Below, one piece after another: positions 16,117-24,716 of a DNA stretch of 64,000 nt. A program made the position numbers and the translations under genes. Origin of the DNA: Paraburkholderia sp. BCC1886. GTDB lineage: Bacteria; Pseudomonadota; Gammaproteobacteria; Burkholderiales; Burkholderiaceae. The stretch lies in assembly GCF_900996245.1 (NCBI RefSeq), contig NZ_CAAJGK010000074.1, positions 124,001 through 188,000 on the forward strand, in the 5' to 3' direction. Positions within the stretch are counted from its first letter, which is position 1; every line of letters starts with the position of its first letter. Under the pieces are notes generated by a model. It was not told the origin of the DNA, did no database searches, and saw only the letters and a list, made by a program, of their open reading frames with translations.

Positions 16117-18297
16117 TTATTCACTCTCCCCCCGAATCCCAAACAGGTAATAAAGCAAAAACCCCATCACCGAAAACCCAGCCACGATCATCACCGTGAC
16201 CAGTTCATAATGCGCACTCTGCTCAGCAATCCGCTGCAACGTCTCATGATCGGGCCGCGGCACCTCCCCAAATAACTTCAATTGCCATTCATAGGTGCTG
16301 GTGGTCAGCATCGCCTTCACCGGCTCCCAAACATGACTCGCCGCAATGCCAAGCCCGGCCGCCGATAAAAAGCCCCCATAAATCCGCTGACGTCGCTCAG
16401 TACGCGCAGCGATAACCTGACGCATCAACTCATCAACACGATCAATAAGCTGCAACAAATCCGCTCGCTGCTCAGAAAGTCCCCACATTCGCTGAAGCCT
16501 CTCCGCAAGCTGGTTGTGATCGTAATCAGCCTCAAGAAGCGTGGCATCACTCAAAGCGGCAAGCGCCGACGCCTTGGTTCGCACCATGTCCTCCGACCAG
16601 CGCGCAAGATCACGCTTCTGCACCGGGCGTCGTGCAGCATCATCACCAGTCTGTCGACCAGCTTCGCTCGTCTTGTCGTTCCGCTCGTCGGATGCATCCA
16701 GCAATTCCGCCGTCCACGCTGCGAGTTTGTCTGCATACTCATGCAGGAAACGATCATAAGCCGAGCTCGCCTCGGCCACGCGCGCCGCCAGTTTCAAAAA
16801 ATGGTCGAGCGCTACCGTCTCGCCATCGCTGCTGTAAAACGTCACGCCCTGCCGATGGAAAACCGCCGTCACTCCGCCAAAATGCTCGACCTCGTAACGA
16901 CCCGACTCAGGCAGCGAGAAAGGACTCTCGACCAATGTCTCCTGCATCGACTGTCTCGCGAGCCATGCATGGAAAGTCGGCGTCTCGAGGATCACCCGGT
17001 CCGGCTGCAACGGATCATCGCCCGTCGCGGCTTCCTGGCGGCGAAATCGCGCAATGCGCCGCACGTTGCCGGTTTTCGCCTGCGTGTCGTCGATCCGTTC
17101 GACCAGTTTCCGCACGGGTTCGACGAAAGCGATCTCCCAAAGCGCGGGAATCACGTCGGCCCGCCAGTCGAGTTTCGTGCCCGACTGATCGTGTGCCACC
17201 CACTTTGGCGCAGCAATGAGCGTATATCGCCCTCCGTCGTCATACCATGGCTGATTCGGCGCGCCCGGCAGCAGGCGCGCTGCATCATCCGGATCGACAT
17301 AGCTCTCCAGCCAACGCGGCGCATCGTGCGGACGTGTCGCCCCCCAGCGCGCATTCTCCAGTTCTTCGAGTCGCTTCCACAACGTACCGAGATGCGCACC
17401 GGTCACGGGATCGACCGATATCACCATGTCGTTGCCAGTACCGCGCTCACCCGGCCGATGGACGGCAAGTAGTCCGAACCCGCGGTGCGTCCACGTGTTG
17501 ACGGTGTCCGTGCGTGCCATCACCTTCAACACACCGCTCGCAAAACCCTCGGTCAGGAACAGCGCATCGAGTACGACGCGACGCTGCGTGCCGCCCAGAT
17601 CGGCCAGCAACTGGCAACGACGGGCCCGCTTCAGCGCCAGTTCGTACATTTGCCGCTCATGGGCGAGCTGACCGACCGCGCGAGCGTAATCGCGACTGTT
17701 CAGCACCCCGATGCCGCCAAGCGGATCGGCGTGAGACGCGCACATCGTTTCCAGCAAGTTCAGACACGCCAGCATGCCTTGCGCGACAAAGCCGTTCGAT
17801 ACCGTCTCCGTCACCTCCTCCGGGACATAGGAATGTCCCAGCGCCGACAGCAGACACGCCGCGGACTGCTCCAGTCGCTCGCCATCCAGATAAGTGCCGC
17901 TCTCCCATGCACTGACATAGGAGAGCCATGCGTTCCGGTCCATGTCGTCGAGCGCCACTCCGTCGAGGCGCGCTCCGAACAGCAGCAACGCAAAACACGT
18001 GTCCAGCGAGAAATCTTCGACGACGATCTTACGGATCGCCGATGTGTCGGCCACCCGGGTTCGCCAGTATTCGATCAGGGCGTCGTCGGCGTGTCGGATG
18101 AAAGCGCTGACCGATGGATGGGCCGCGCTCGCGTAGCCTTTGTGATTCAGCGAAATGCCGCCACTCGTCGCGCCGGGATTCGGATTGCCGAGCCCGACGA
18201 GCACGCTGCCCGGTTCGCCGGCAACGGCGCTGCTGTTCAGTTCGAATACGAGGTCGGAGCGTTTCCACCAGCGTGCTGTGTGCTTCGTTGCAGTCAT
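16117..18297 (-). CDS. Uncharacterised 726-aa protein with C-terminal membrane hairpin, partner of HEPN gene
   Basis: I do not recognise the family. The start at ATG 18297 lies 13 nt after the stop of the HEPN gene. An in-frame start at 18399 would overlap that gene and was rejected. The first 600 or so residues look soluble, with an acidic segment VVEDFSLDTCFALLLFGARL near residue 95. A helical, charged stretch follows (about 550-635: LLQLIDRVDELMRQVIAART). Two hydrophobic segments close the protein, about 639-655 (GGFLSAAGLGIAASHVW) and 701-720 (TVMIVAGFSVMGFLLYYLFG), after a basic TERRQR. The layout (large cytosolic part, helix, two membrane helices) recalls CorA-like proteins, but no GMN motif is present. 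Two-gene operon with the HEPN protein. Confidence 0.7.
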   Translation of the reverse strand: MTATKHTARWWKRSDLVFELNSSAVAGEPGSVLVGLGNPNPGATSGGISLNHKGYASAAHPSVSAFIRHADDALIEYWRTRVADTSAIRKIVVEDFSLDTCFALLLFGARLDGVALDDMDRNAWLSYVSAWESGTYLDGERLEQSAACLLSALGHSYVPEEVTETVSNGFVAQGMLACLNLLETMCASHADPLGGIGVLNSRDYARAVGQLAHERQMYELALKRARRCQLLADLGGTQRRVVLDALFLTEGFASGVLKVMARTDTVNTWTHRGFGLLAVHRPGERGTGNDMVISVDPVTGAHLGTLWKRLEELENARWGATRPHDAPRWLESYVDPDDAARLLPGAPNQPWYDDGGRYTLIAAPKWVAHDQSGTKLDWRADVIPALWEIAFVEPVRKLVERIDDTQAKTGNVRRIARFRRQEAATGDDPLQPDRVILETPTFHAWLARQSMQETLVESPFSLPESGRYEVEHFGGVTAVFHRQGVTFYSSDGETVALDHFLKLAARVAEASSAYDRFLHEYADKLAAWTAELLDASDERNDKTSEAGRQTGDDAARRPVQKRDLARWSEDMVRTKASALAALSDATLLEADYDHNQLAERLQRMWGLSEQRADLLQLIDRVDELMRQVIAARTERRQRIYGGFLSAAGLGIAASHVWEPVKAMLTTSTYEWQLKLFGEVPRPDHETLQRIAEQSAHYELVTVMIVAGFSVMGFLLYYLFGIRGESE

Positions 18298-18310
18298 TGT
18301 TCTTGTCACG

Positions 18311-20230
18311 TTAGCTGATCGTCTTGAGCAGTTGTTGCCAGCCACGGACGTTCCAGTCGCTGATATCGATGTTGGGTTCGGTGTTCGCCTGTGTCGCACA
18401 GTATTTATCGACCAGTGGTGTCAGGCGGGCAATCGACAGCCCCCCACCGCCCAGCAACTGGATATTGACCTGCGCCAGCAATTCGTCGAATGCGCCGTAC
18501 GTGCTGGACCCGGTGATGTTGAACCGGGACGCGCGGTCGACCAGCTCCCGTGCATTGTTAGCCAGCAGTTCCTGCCGGCACTGCGCCACGGGCTTGATCG
18601 CGGCCTTTTCGCGGTCGTACGCGTCCTGCTGGGAACGGTGGAACGTGCTCGCCTGATCGAATTGACGCTGCGCATACTGGACATCCTCCGGTGTGGCGCA
18701 GGTACCCTTGATGTAGCGCTGTTCGACATCGGTCAAGCTGTGCGGCTTCAGCTTGCGGCTGTCGTAGCTCGTGCCGGCCGGCAATGGCTCGGCATGAACC
18801 AGCGAGCCCAGTTCTATCTTGCAATCGCCGTCCACCCGATTGATCAGCTGCGTGTTCTGCAGCAGCACGTTCACGATATCGCTCGCGTTTTCGCTGCTGT
18901 TTTTGAGGAGGTCGTTGACGTAGAACACACGCCAGGTCATTCCGCCGCCCATGAAGAGCTTCACGGTGTCGACGTCGTCGCGCCTGATTGCGTCGCGCAG
19001 GTTCTGATCGGTCCACGACACGCCGCGGTTCTGCAGTTCCTTGCGCGGATCGGAACTCGTTTCCTGCTTCACATTCACCATCGTCTTCTGGATGTTGTCC
19101 ACGCCAGACTTGATGACGACCGTGTTGACCAGCGTCCCCGAGGACAATCCAAGCGTCGCCACACCGATCGCACCGACGGCGACGATGCCACCCAGCACCC
19201 ACACCGTCTTGCGCCGCAGCCACGTCGTGTCCTCGCGCACGCCCCGCACCTCGGCGCCGAGTTGACTGAGATCGGATTTGAACGAATCGATATCGTCGCC
19301 GAACCGTTTCAGCTGAGCTTCCGTGCGCCCGAAATATTGCTGCAGTTGATCCGCGTTCGCATCGAAGAACGCATCCGGATTCACGCGGGTGTGTCCCCGG
19401 TCGAACGCCTTTTGCAACGGTTCGACGATCTCCGTGTAGTAACGATCGAGGAGCGCGACCTGCACCGGCGTGACCCGCTTGTGATGCGCGACCCGATTGC
19501 GGATGCTACGGACATCGCTCAGAAACGCTTCGAGCGTCGCCCGCTTTTCGTCGAGAAACTGGAGGAACGGTGTGTCGGAAAACAGTTTGCCGTAGTTCTG
19601 CGGATACTCTTTTACATTGACGAACATCGAGACGAGTTCGCCGAACATCGAACCCGACAGCAGATCGCCTTTGTCACCGGCCTTCGCCCACTTCTCCACG
19701 GCCGCCTTGTTCAGCGCAGCAAAATGCTCACGGAGCCGGTCCTGACTGCCATATGCCTCGGTGATGAGGCTGCGGATTACCAGTTCGAGCGCACGCACCT
19801 GCTGCTGGGTACGCGTACTTGCCACGCCCTCTTCTGGAGACGACTCAGGCAAGGCCGTATCGAAGGTGAGTGGCGGATTAGCTTCTTTTACCGTGTTAAG
19901 CGCATCGATTAATCGAAGTGCCGCGATCATTGCGTTTCCGGTATTACCATCGGACGCGGGAACGCCTTCCCACATCTGCGCACGCCGGATAGCGGTGAGC
20001 AACGCCTGGATTTGTTCCTCGTTGAGGTTCAAGCGCTTTGCCGTTAAGGCGGTACCGCCCAGCGCATTTCTCTGACGGTCGAATGCCGTGAAATATTGCG
20101 CAAATGTCAAATCACGGGACAGCGTTTTCGCCCCCATGAATTCAATGACACTCGCTACCCCATTGCGGCAAATGGTCCAATACGCATTGACTGCGTCCAC
20201 TTTCCCCGATTCCACACCCTGCGCCGACAT
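18311..20230 (-). CDS. Membrane-anchored HEPN-like protein (candidate RNase), 639 aa
   Basis: The start at ATG 20230 has AAAAGG 6 nt upstream. An alpha-helical N-terminal region ends with RNRVAHH, residues 244-250, which fits the HEPN RNase motif RX4H (R244, H249) with the usual Asn after Arg. A coiled region (about 295-340) follows, then basic LRRK and one membrane segment at 342-362 (TVWVLGGIVAVGAIGVATLG). The positive-inside rule places the HEPN part in the cytosol and the last 275 residues in the periplasm. That part has four Cys (470, 511, 551, 611) and an ankyrin-like stretch at 409-430 (LRDAIRRDDVDTVKLFM). RNase activity is inferred from the motif only. First gene of a two-gene unit. 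Confidence 0.68.
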   Translation of the reverse strand: MSAQGVESGKVDAVNAYWTICRNGVASVIEFMGAKTLSRDLTFAQYFTAFDRQRNALGGTALTAKRLNLNEEQIQALLTAIRRAQMWEGVPASDGNTGNAMIAALRLIDALNTVKEANPPLTFDTALPESSPEEGVASTRTQQQVRALELVIRSLITEAYGSQDRLREHFAALNKAAVEKWAKAGDKGDLLSGSMFGELVSMFVNVKEYPQNYGKLFSDTPFLQFLDEKRATLEAFLSDVRSIRNRVAHHKRVTPVQVALLDRYYTEIVEPLQKAFDRGHTRVNPDAFFDANADQLQQYFGRTEAQLKRFGDDIDSFKSDLSQLGAEVRGVREDTTWLRRKTVWVLGGIVAVGAIGVATLGLSSGTLVNTVVIKSGVDNIQKTMVNVKQETSSDPRKELQNRGVSWTDQNLRDAIRRDDVDTVKLFMGGGMTWRVFYVNDLLKNSSENASDIVNVLLQNTQLINRVDGDCKIELGSLVHAEPLPAGTSYDSRKLKPHSLTDVEQRYIKGTCATPEDVQYAQRQFDQASTFHRSQQDAYDREKAAIKPVAQCRQELLANNARELVDRASRFNITGSSTYGAFDELLAQVNIQLLGGGGLSIARLTPLVDKYCATQANTEPNIDISDWNVRGWQQLLKTIS

Positions 20231-20290
20231 GCTTTGCCTTTTCTCGTTTGATTGTGCTGACGGTCGAAACTGTTTTTGCTTTCGAACTGC

Positions 20291-20318
20291 ATTATCGGCA
20301 CGAATGAGGATTTTTCAA
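20291..20318 (-). promoter_or_regulatory. Promoter of the HEPN operon
   Basis: Read leftward, TTGAAA (20313-20318) and GATAAT (20291-20296) are spaced by 16 nt in a locally AT-rich stretch, with the start codon about 60 bp downstream at 20230. This gives the two-gene unit its own transcription start, separate from guaA. Confidence 0.6.
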
Positions 20319-20445
20319 GGGTGGGAATTTATTAGCGGTTTGGTGGTGGAATTTGTAAGGCGGGCTGAGTCAATAATGGGTTAGCGTTAGCGCTTGTGGA
20401 AGTGGGAAAGTGAAAGACGTGGAACGGCGAGGACTTCAAGGGCAG

Positions 20446-20477
20446 CCGCTACCGTCAAGGGGGTTTGACGGTAGCGG
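20446..20477 (-). terminator. Hairpin after guaA
   Basis: CCGCTACCGTCAA (20446-20458) and TTGACGGTAGCGG (20465-20477) form a perfect 13-bp stem with a 6-nt loop, 33 bp beyond the guaA stop. There is no clear T run in the leftward direction, so it may be a terminator without a tail or an mRNA-end protector. Confidence 0.6.
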
Positions 20478-20510
20478 TGTTGATTTCAATTTAATCGGGG
20501 GGAGTTTGAA

Positions 20511-22094
20511 TTACTCCCACTCAATCGTCGCCGGCGGCTTCCCCGAAATGTCATAAACCACGCGATTAATCCCGCGCACTTCATTAATAATCCGGTTCGA
20601 CACGTGCCCCAGCAACTCGTGCGGCAAGTGCGCCCAATGAGCGGTCATGAAGTCGAGCGTCTGCACCGCACGCAACGCCACCACGTACTCATACGTGCGG
20701 CCATCGCCCATCACGCCCACGCTCTTCACCGGCAGAAACACCGCGAAGGCCTGGCTCGTCAGGTCGTACCAGGACTTGCCCGTTTCCTTGTCGATAAACG
20801 TCCGCAGCGTCTCGATGAAAATCGCGTCCGCGCGACGCAACAGGTCCGCAAAGTCGCGGCGCACTTCACCGAGAATCCGCACGCCCAAACCCGGGCCCGG
20901 GAACGGATGGCGGTACACCATCGCCGGCGGCAAACCAAGCTTCACGCCGAGTTCGCGCACTTCGTCCTTGAACAACTCGCGCAGCGGTTCGAGCAACTTC
21001 AGATTCAGCGTCTCCGGCAAGCCGCCCACGTTGTGGTGGCTCTTGATGGTCTGCGTGCCCTTCTTGCCCTTGCCTGCCGATTCGATCACGTCCGGGTAGA
21101 TCGTGCCCTGCGCGAGCCACTTCGCATCGGTCAGCTTGCCGGCTTCGGCCTGGAACACTTCGACGAATTCCGCGCCGATGATCTTGCGCTTCGCTTCCGG
21201 ATCGGTCACGCCGGCCAGCTTCGACAGGAACACTTCGCTCGCGTCGACGTGAATCACCTTCACGCCGAGGTGATCGGCGAACGTGGCCATCACCTGCTCG
21301 GCTTCGTTCAGACGCAAGAGACCGTGGTCGACGAACACGCAAGTCAGCTGGTCGCCAATCGCGCGATGCAGCAGCGCCGCCGCCACCGACGAATCCACGC
21401 CGCCCGACAGGCCGAGAATCACGTGCTCTTTACCCACCTGCTCGCGAATTTTAGCGACCGCTTCGTCGACGTAGTTACCCATCTCCCAGTCGGCCTGCGC
21501 ACCGCAGATCTTCAGCACGAAACGTTCGAGCATCGCGCGACCCTGCACGGTGTGCGTGACTTCCGGATGCCATTGCAAGCCGTAGAAATGACGCACCTCG
21601 TCGGCCATCGCGGCGATCGGACAGGATTCAGTCGACGCCATCAGCGCGAAACCCGGCGGCATTTGCAGCACCTTGTCACCGTGGCTCATCCACACCTTCA
21701 GCATGCCGTGACCTTCGGGCGTGGTGAAGTCGCTGATGCCTTCGAGCAGGCTCGTATGGTTACGCGCGCGCACTTCGGCGTAACCGAACTCGCGCAGATG
21801 ACCGATGTCCACCTTGCCGCCGAGTTGCTCGGCCATCGCCTGCATGCCGTAGCAAATGCCCAGCACGGGCACGCCGAGTTCGAACACCGCTTGCGGCACG
21901 CGCGGCGTGTCCGTCTCGGTCACCGAACTCGGACCGCCGGACAGAATCACGCCCTTCGGCGCGAAATCGCGAATGAACGACGCGTCGACGTCGTACGGAT
22001 GAATTTCCGAATACACGTTGGCTTCGCGGACGCGACGTGCAATCAGTTGAGTGACTTGCGAACCGAAGTCGAGGATCAGAATCTTGTCATGCAT
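20511..22094 (-). CDS. guaA: GMP synthase (glutamine-hydrolysing)
   Basis: GuaA converts XMP, ATP and glutamine to GMP. The start at ATG 22094 (MHDKILILDFGSQ) matches the family; a TTG six codons upstream is less likely. The protein has 527 aa. The class I glutamine amidotransferase domain has its nucleophile in LGICYGMQ (Cys81) and QWHPEVTHT with the catalytic His and Glu. The ATP-pyrophosphatase domain has the P-loop LSGGVDSSV, and the dimerisation domain ends in KPPATIEWE. It lies downstream of guaB with a membrane-protein gene between. The 3' end of guaA is a known target of island integrases, but I saw no integrase or duplicated gene end here. Confidence 0.97.
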   Translation of the reverse strand: MHDKILILDFGSQVTQLIARRVREANVYSEIHPYDVDASFIRDFAPKGVILSGGPSSVTETDTPRVPQAVFELGVPVLGICYGMQAMAEQLGGKVDIGHLREFGYAEVRARNHTSLLEGISDFTTPEGHGMLKVWMSHGDKVLQMPPGFALMASTESCPIAAMADEVRHFYGLQWHPEVTHTVQGRAMLERFVLKICGAQADWEMGNYVDEAVAKIREQVGKEHVILGLSGGVDSSVAAALLHRAIGDQLTCVFVDHGLLRLNEAEQVMATFADHLGVKVIHVDASEVFLSKLAGVTDPEAKRKIIGAEFVEVFQAEAGKLTDAKWLAQGTIYPDVIESAGKGKKGTQTIKSHHNVGGLPETLNLKLLEPLRELFKDEVRELGVKLGLPPAMVYRHPFPGPGLGVRILGEVRRDFADLLRRADAIFIETLRTFIDKETGKSWYDLTSQAFAVFLPVKSVGVMGDGRTYEYVVALRAVQTLDFMTAHWAHLPHELLGHVSNRIINEVRGINRVVYDISGKPPATIEWE

Positions 22095-22204
22095 GGCAGC
22101 GGACGGTGTCAAAAGTGAGCGGATACGGAATGCCGCGCACGAAGCGCGGCGTCGAATTCAAAACAGCCAGCAAGGCGGAAAGCAGCAGGACGGAAGCGCC
22201 GGCA

Positions 22205-22945
22205 TCAACCATGAAACGGTGGACGCGGCCCGCCGGGTGCATCGGCAGCGGCGTTGCGGGCATCGTCGCGTGCCGCGGCGGCCGAACTGGCAGCGGAGCT
22301 GGCCGATGCGCGCGCGGAACGCTCCGCGCGCTTGGCCCGCTCTGCAGCGGTGAGATTGGCTTCGTCGACAACCGGGTACGAAGTCGCAGGCGTAACGGCC
22401 GGCGCCACTGCGGTGTCCGGGTGATACACCGGGAAACCCGCCGTGAGCGGCTGCGGCTCCTGACGATTGGCCGCGTTTCTCGCCGCATCTTTCGCGGCTT
22501 GACGCTCGGCCCGTTCGGCAGCAGCGGCTTCAGCCAGCCGCTCCCGTTCGCGCCGTCGCACCGCGCTCGCCAGTCGCACCCCGCCCAGCCCGATCAGTAG
22601 CAGCACCACACCCGTGAGCACTGCGACGATCTGCCCGAAGCCGGTCAGCGCCGGCGTATGCAAGCCGAGCAGCCACACCAGCATCAGCACGCCGGTCAGC
22701 CAGTTCACATGACCGACGACCTTCGCGACCGACGACGTCAGCGCGCCGTCGATAGACGCATGCATGGCCAGCCACGCCAGCCCGATGAGCGCCACGCCAA
22801 ACCCCTGGCCGACCAGCGCCGGCTGCGTCTGCACCAGTTGCAGCGCGTTGTACAACGAAGTCCATGGCGTCAGCAGAAACAGCAGACCGAACGCAAGCAA
22901 CAACACGGCATCGAGGATGAGTACAGCGCGCAGCAATGGCTTCAT
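22205..22945 (-). CDS. Small inner-membrane protein between guaB and guaA
   Basis: A 246-aa protein starting at ATG 22945, just after the guaB stop. The first 130 residues hold about four hydrophobic helices: LLRAVLILDAVLLLAFGLLF, VGQGFGVALIGLAWLAMHA, WLTGVLMLVWLLGL and IVAVLTGVVLLLIGLGGV. The rest is an Ala/Arg/Glu-rich cytosolic tail, strongly helical, ending in a disordered AADAPGGPRPPFHG. I do not recognise a named family. Its place inside the gua operon (guaB, this gene, guaA, all leftward) suggests co-transcription. A role in GMP synthesis is not supported by any visible motif. Confidence 0.8.
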   Translation of the reverse strand: MKPLLRAVLILDAVLLLAFGLLFLLTPWTSLYNALQLVQTQPALVGQGFGVALIGLAWLAMHASIDGALTSSVAKVVGHVNWLTGVLMLVWLLGLHTPALTGFGQIVAVLTGVVLLLIGLGGVRLASAVRRRERERLAEAAAAERAERQAAKDAARNAANRQEPQPLTAGFPVYHPDTAVAPAVTPATSYPVVDEANLTAAERAKRAERSARASASSAASSAAAARDDARNAAADAPGGPRPPFHG

Positions 22946-22950
22946 TGGTT

Positions 22951-24411
22951 TTAGTCCACGTGGTAGTTGGGCGCTTCCTTGGTGATCTGCACGTCGTGCA
23001 CGTGCGACTCGCGCAGGCCCGCGCCGGTGATCTGCACGAACTCGGCCTTGTCGTTCATCTCCGAAATCGTGCGGCAACCGCAATAACCCATGCTCGCGCG
23101 CACGCCGCCGATCAGCTGATACAGGATGGCGTTGACCGAACCCTTGTACGCGACGCGCCCTTCGATACCTTCCGGCACCAGCTTGTCGATATTCGCGGAG
23201 TTGTCCTGGAAGTAACGGTCCGCCGCGCCGTCCTTCATCGCGCCGACCGAACCCATGCCGCGGTAGGACTTGTATTGACGGCCCTGGAACAGGAACACGT
23301 CGCCCGGCGCTTCTTCGGTGCCGGCGAACATGCTGCCCATCATGACCGCATTCGCGCCGGCGGCCAGCGCCTTGCTGACGTCGCCCGAGAACCGCACGCC
23401 GCCGTCTGCGATAACCGGAACGCCCGTGCCCTTCAGTGCTTCGGATACGTTCGAGATAGCCGTGACCTGGGGCACGCCCACACCGGCGACGATACGCGTG
23501 GTACAGATGGAGCCCGGGCCGATACCGACCTTCACGCCGTCCGCGCCGTACTCGACCAGCGCCTTCGCAGCAGCAGCCGTGGCGATGTTGCCGCCGATCA
23601 CTTCGACATGCGGGAAGTTCTGCTTGACCCACTTGACGCGCTCGAGCACGCCCTTGCTATGACCATGCGCCGTATCGACCACGATGACGTCGACGCCGGC
23701 CTGTACCAGCAGTTCGACACGCTCTTCGTTGTCTTCGCCCACACCGACCGCCGCGCCCGCGCGCAGCTTGCCGTGTTCGTCCTTACAGGCGTCCGGGTGT
23801 TCGGTTTGTTTGGTGATGTCCTTGACGGTCATCAGCCCGCGCAGTTCGAACGCTTCGTTGATGACCAGCACGCGCTCGAGGCGGTGGCTATGCATCAGCG
23901 CCTTGGCTTCCGCGAGCGGCGTGCCTTCCTTGACGGTGACGAGGCGCTCGCGCGGCGTCATGATGTTGCGCACCGGTTCGTCCAGACGTTCCTCGAAACG
24001 CAGGTCGCGGTTCGTGACGATACCGACCAGTTGCGCGCCTTCGACGACCGGGAAACCCGAGATACCATGCTGGCGCGACAGCGCGATGACGTCGCGCACC
24101 TTGGTTTGCGGTGGAACCGTAATCGGATCGCGCACTACGCCGGATTCGAAACGCTTGACCTTGGCAACTTCACGCGCCTGTTCGGCCGGCGTGAGGTTCT
24201 TGTGGATGATGCCCACGCCACCCATTTGCGCCATGGCGATGGCAAGACGGGCTTCCGTGACGGTGTCCATCGCGGCGGACACGAGCGGCATGTTGAGGGA
24301 GATGTTGCGGGTCAGCCTGGTCTTGAGGCTGGTGTCGCGCGGCAGAACATCGGAGTAGGCCGGGACGAGGAGCACATCATCGAACGTGAGTGCTGTTTGG
24401 ATCAGACGCAT
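22951..24411 (-). CDS. guaB: IMP dehydrogenase
   Basis: GuaB oxidises IMP to XMP with NAD+, the committed step to GMP. The 486-aa length is normal. The TIM barrel starts with LTFDDVLLVPAYSDVLP and is interrupted at about residues 95-205 by two CBS domains (VVEGAQLVGIVTNRDLR and VINEAFELRGLMTVKDI). The catalytic loop is GPGSICTTRIVAGVG, with Cys303 forming the covalent XMP intermediate. Later DGGVRFSGD and the MGSMFAGTEEAPG loop bind phosphate. It is first gene of the leftward guaB-membrane protein-guaA operon, with a good -10 element just upstream. Confidence 0.97.
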   Translation of the reverse strand: MRLIQTALTFDDVLLVPAYSDVLPRDTSLKTRLTRNISLNMPLVSAAMDTVTEARLAIAMAQMGGVGIIHKNLTPAEQAREVAKVKRFESGVVRDPITVPPQTKVRDVIALSRQHGISGFPVVEGAQLVGIVTNRDLRFEERLDEPVRNIMTPRERLVTVKEGTPLAEAKALMHSHRLERVLVINEAFELRGLMTVKDITKQTEHPDACKDEHGKLRAGAAVGVGEDNEERVELLVQAGVDVIVVDTAHGHSKGVLERVKWVKQNFPHVEVIGGNIATAAAAKALVEYGADGVKVGIGPGSICTTRIVAGVGVPQVTAISNVSEALKGTGVPVIADGGVRFSGDVSKALAAGANAVMMGSMFAGTEEAPGDVFLFQGRQYKSYRGMGSVGAMKDGAADRYFQDNSANIDKLVPEGIEGRVAYKGSVNAILYQLIGGVRASMGYCGCRTISEMNDKAEFVQITGAGLRESHVHDVQITKEAPNYHVD

Positions 24412-24716
24412 GGCAAATCCTATAGGCGCAAAAGCGAATTATACGCGATACCTCCCCGGTTTTCACTGCACTAACAGCAGCTTAGCGAATTCGGCGGGAC
24501 TTTTTTCCGCACCTTTGCAGCCTTTTTCCCGCGCCGATTTCGCTTCGCTGTTCGCCTCGGGTTCGAACTGGTTTCGTTTGCGCGTTCACAGGCAAATGCG
24601 TGTTCGACGCAATCGACGGCAGCGACGTCGACCCTCCCGTGCAGAATCGAACAAGACGGACACCGCCCTGAACGGTTAATCTGCGAGCCTTTTCAGGATT
24701 CTTGCAGGGGCAGTCG
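24412..24716. other. Divergent intergenic region, guaB / EamA transporter
   Basis: About 300 bp without a convincing gene. The part next to guaB contains its promoter. The remainder is moderately GC-rich, with no repeat, hairpin or clear promoter for the transporter gene that I can support. Confidence 0.5.
24438..24466 (-). promoter_or_regulatory. guaB promoter
   Basis: A perfect leftward -10 TATAAT lies at 24438-24443, with a weak -35 (GTGAAA at 24461-24466, 17-nt spacing). The start codon is about 27 bp from the -10, giving a leader of only about 20 nt, so there is no room for a riboswitch. Confidence 0.65.

Noticed and set aside
16117..18297. A CorA magnesium channel
   Set aside because: Two C-terminal helices after a helical stretch are suggestive, but the GMN signature and CorA N-terminal domain are absent.
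20511..20530. An attachment site duplication from the guaA 3' end
   Set aside because: The last 15 bases of guaA were looked for in 15.5-20.5 kb and no second copy was seen.
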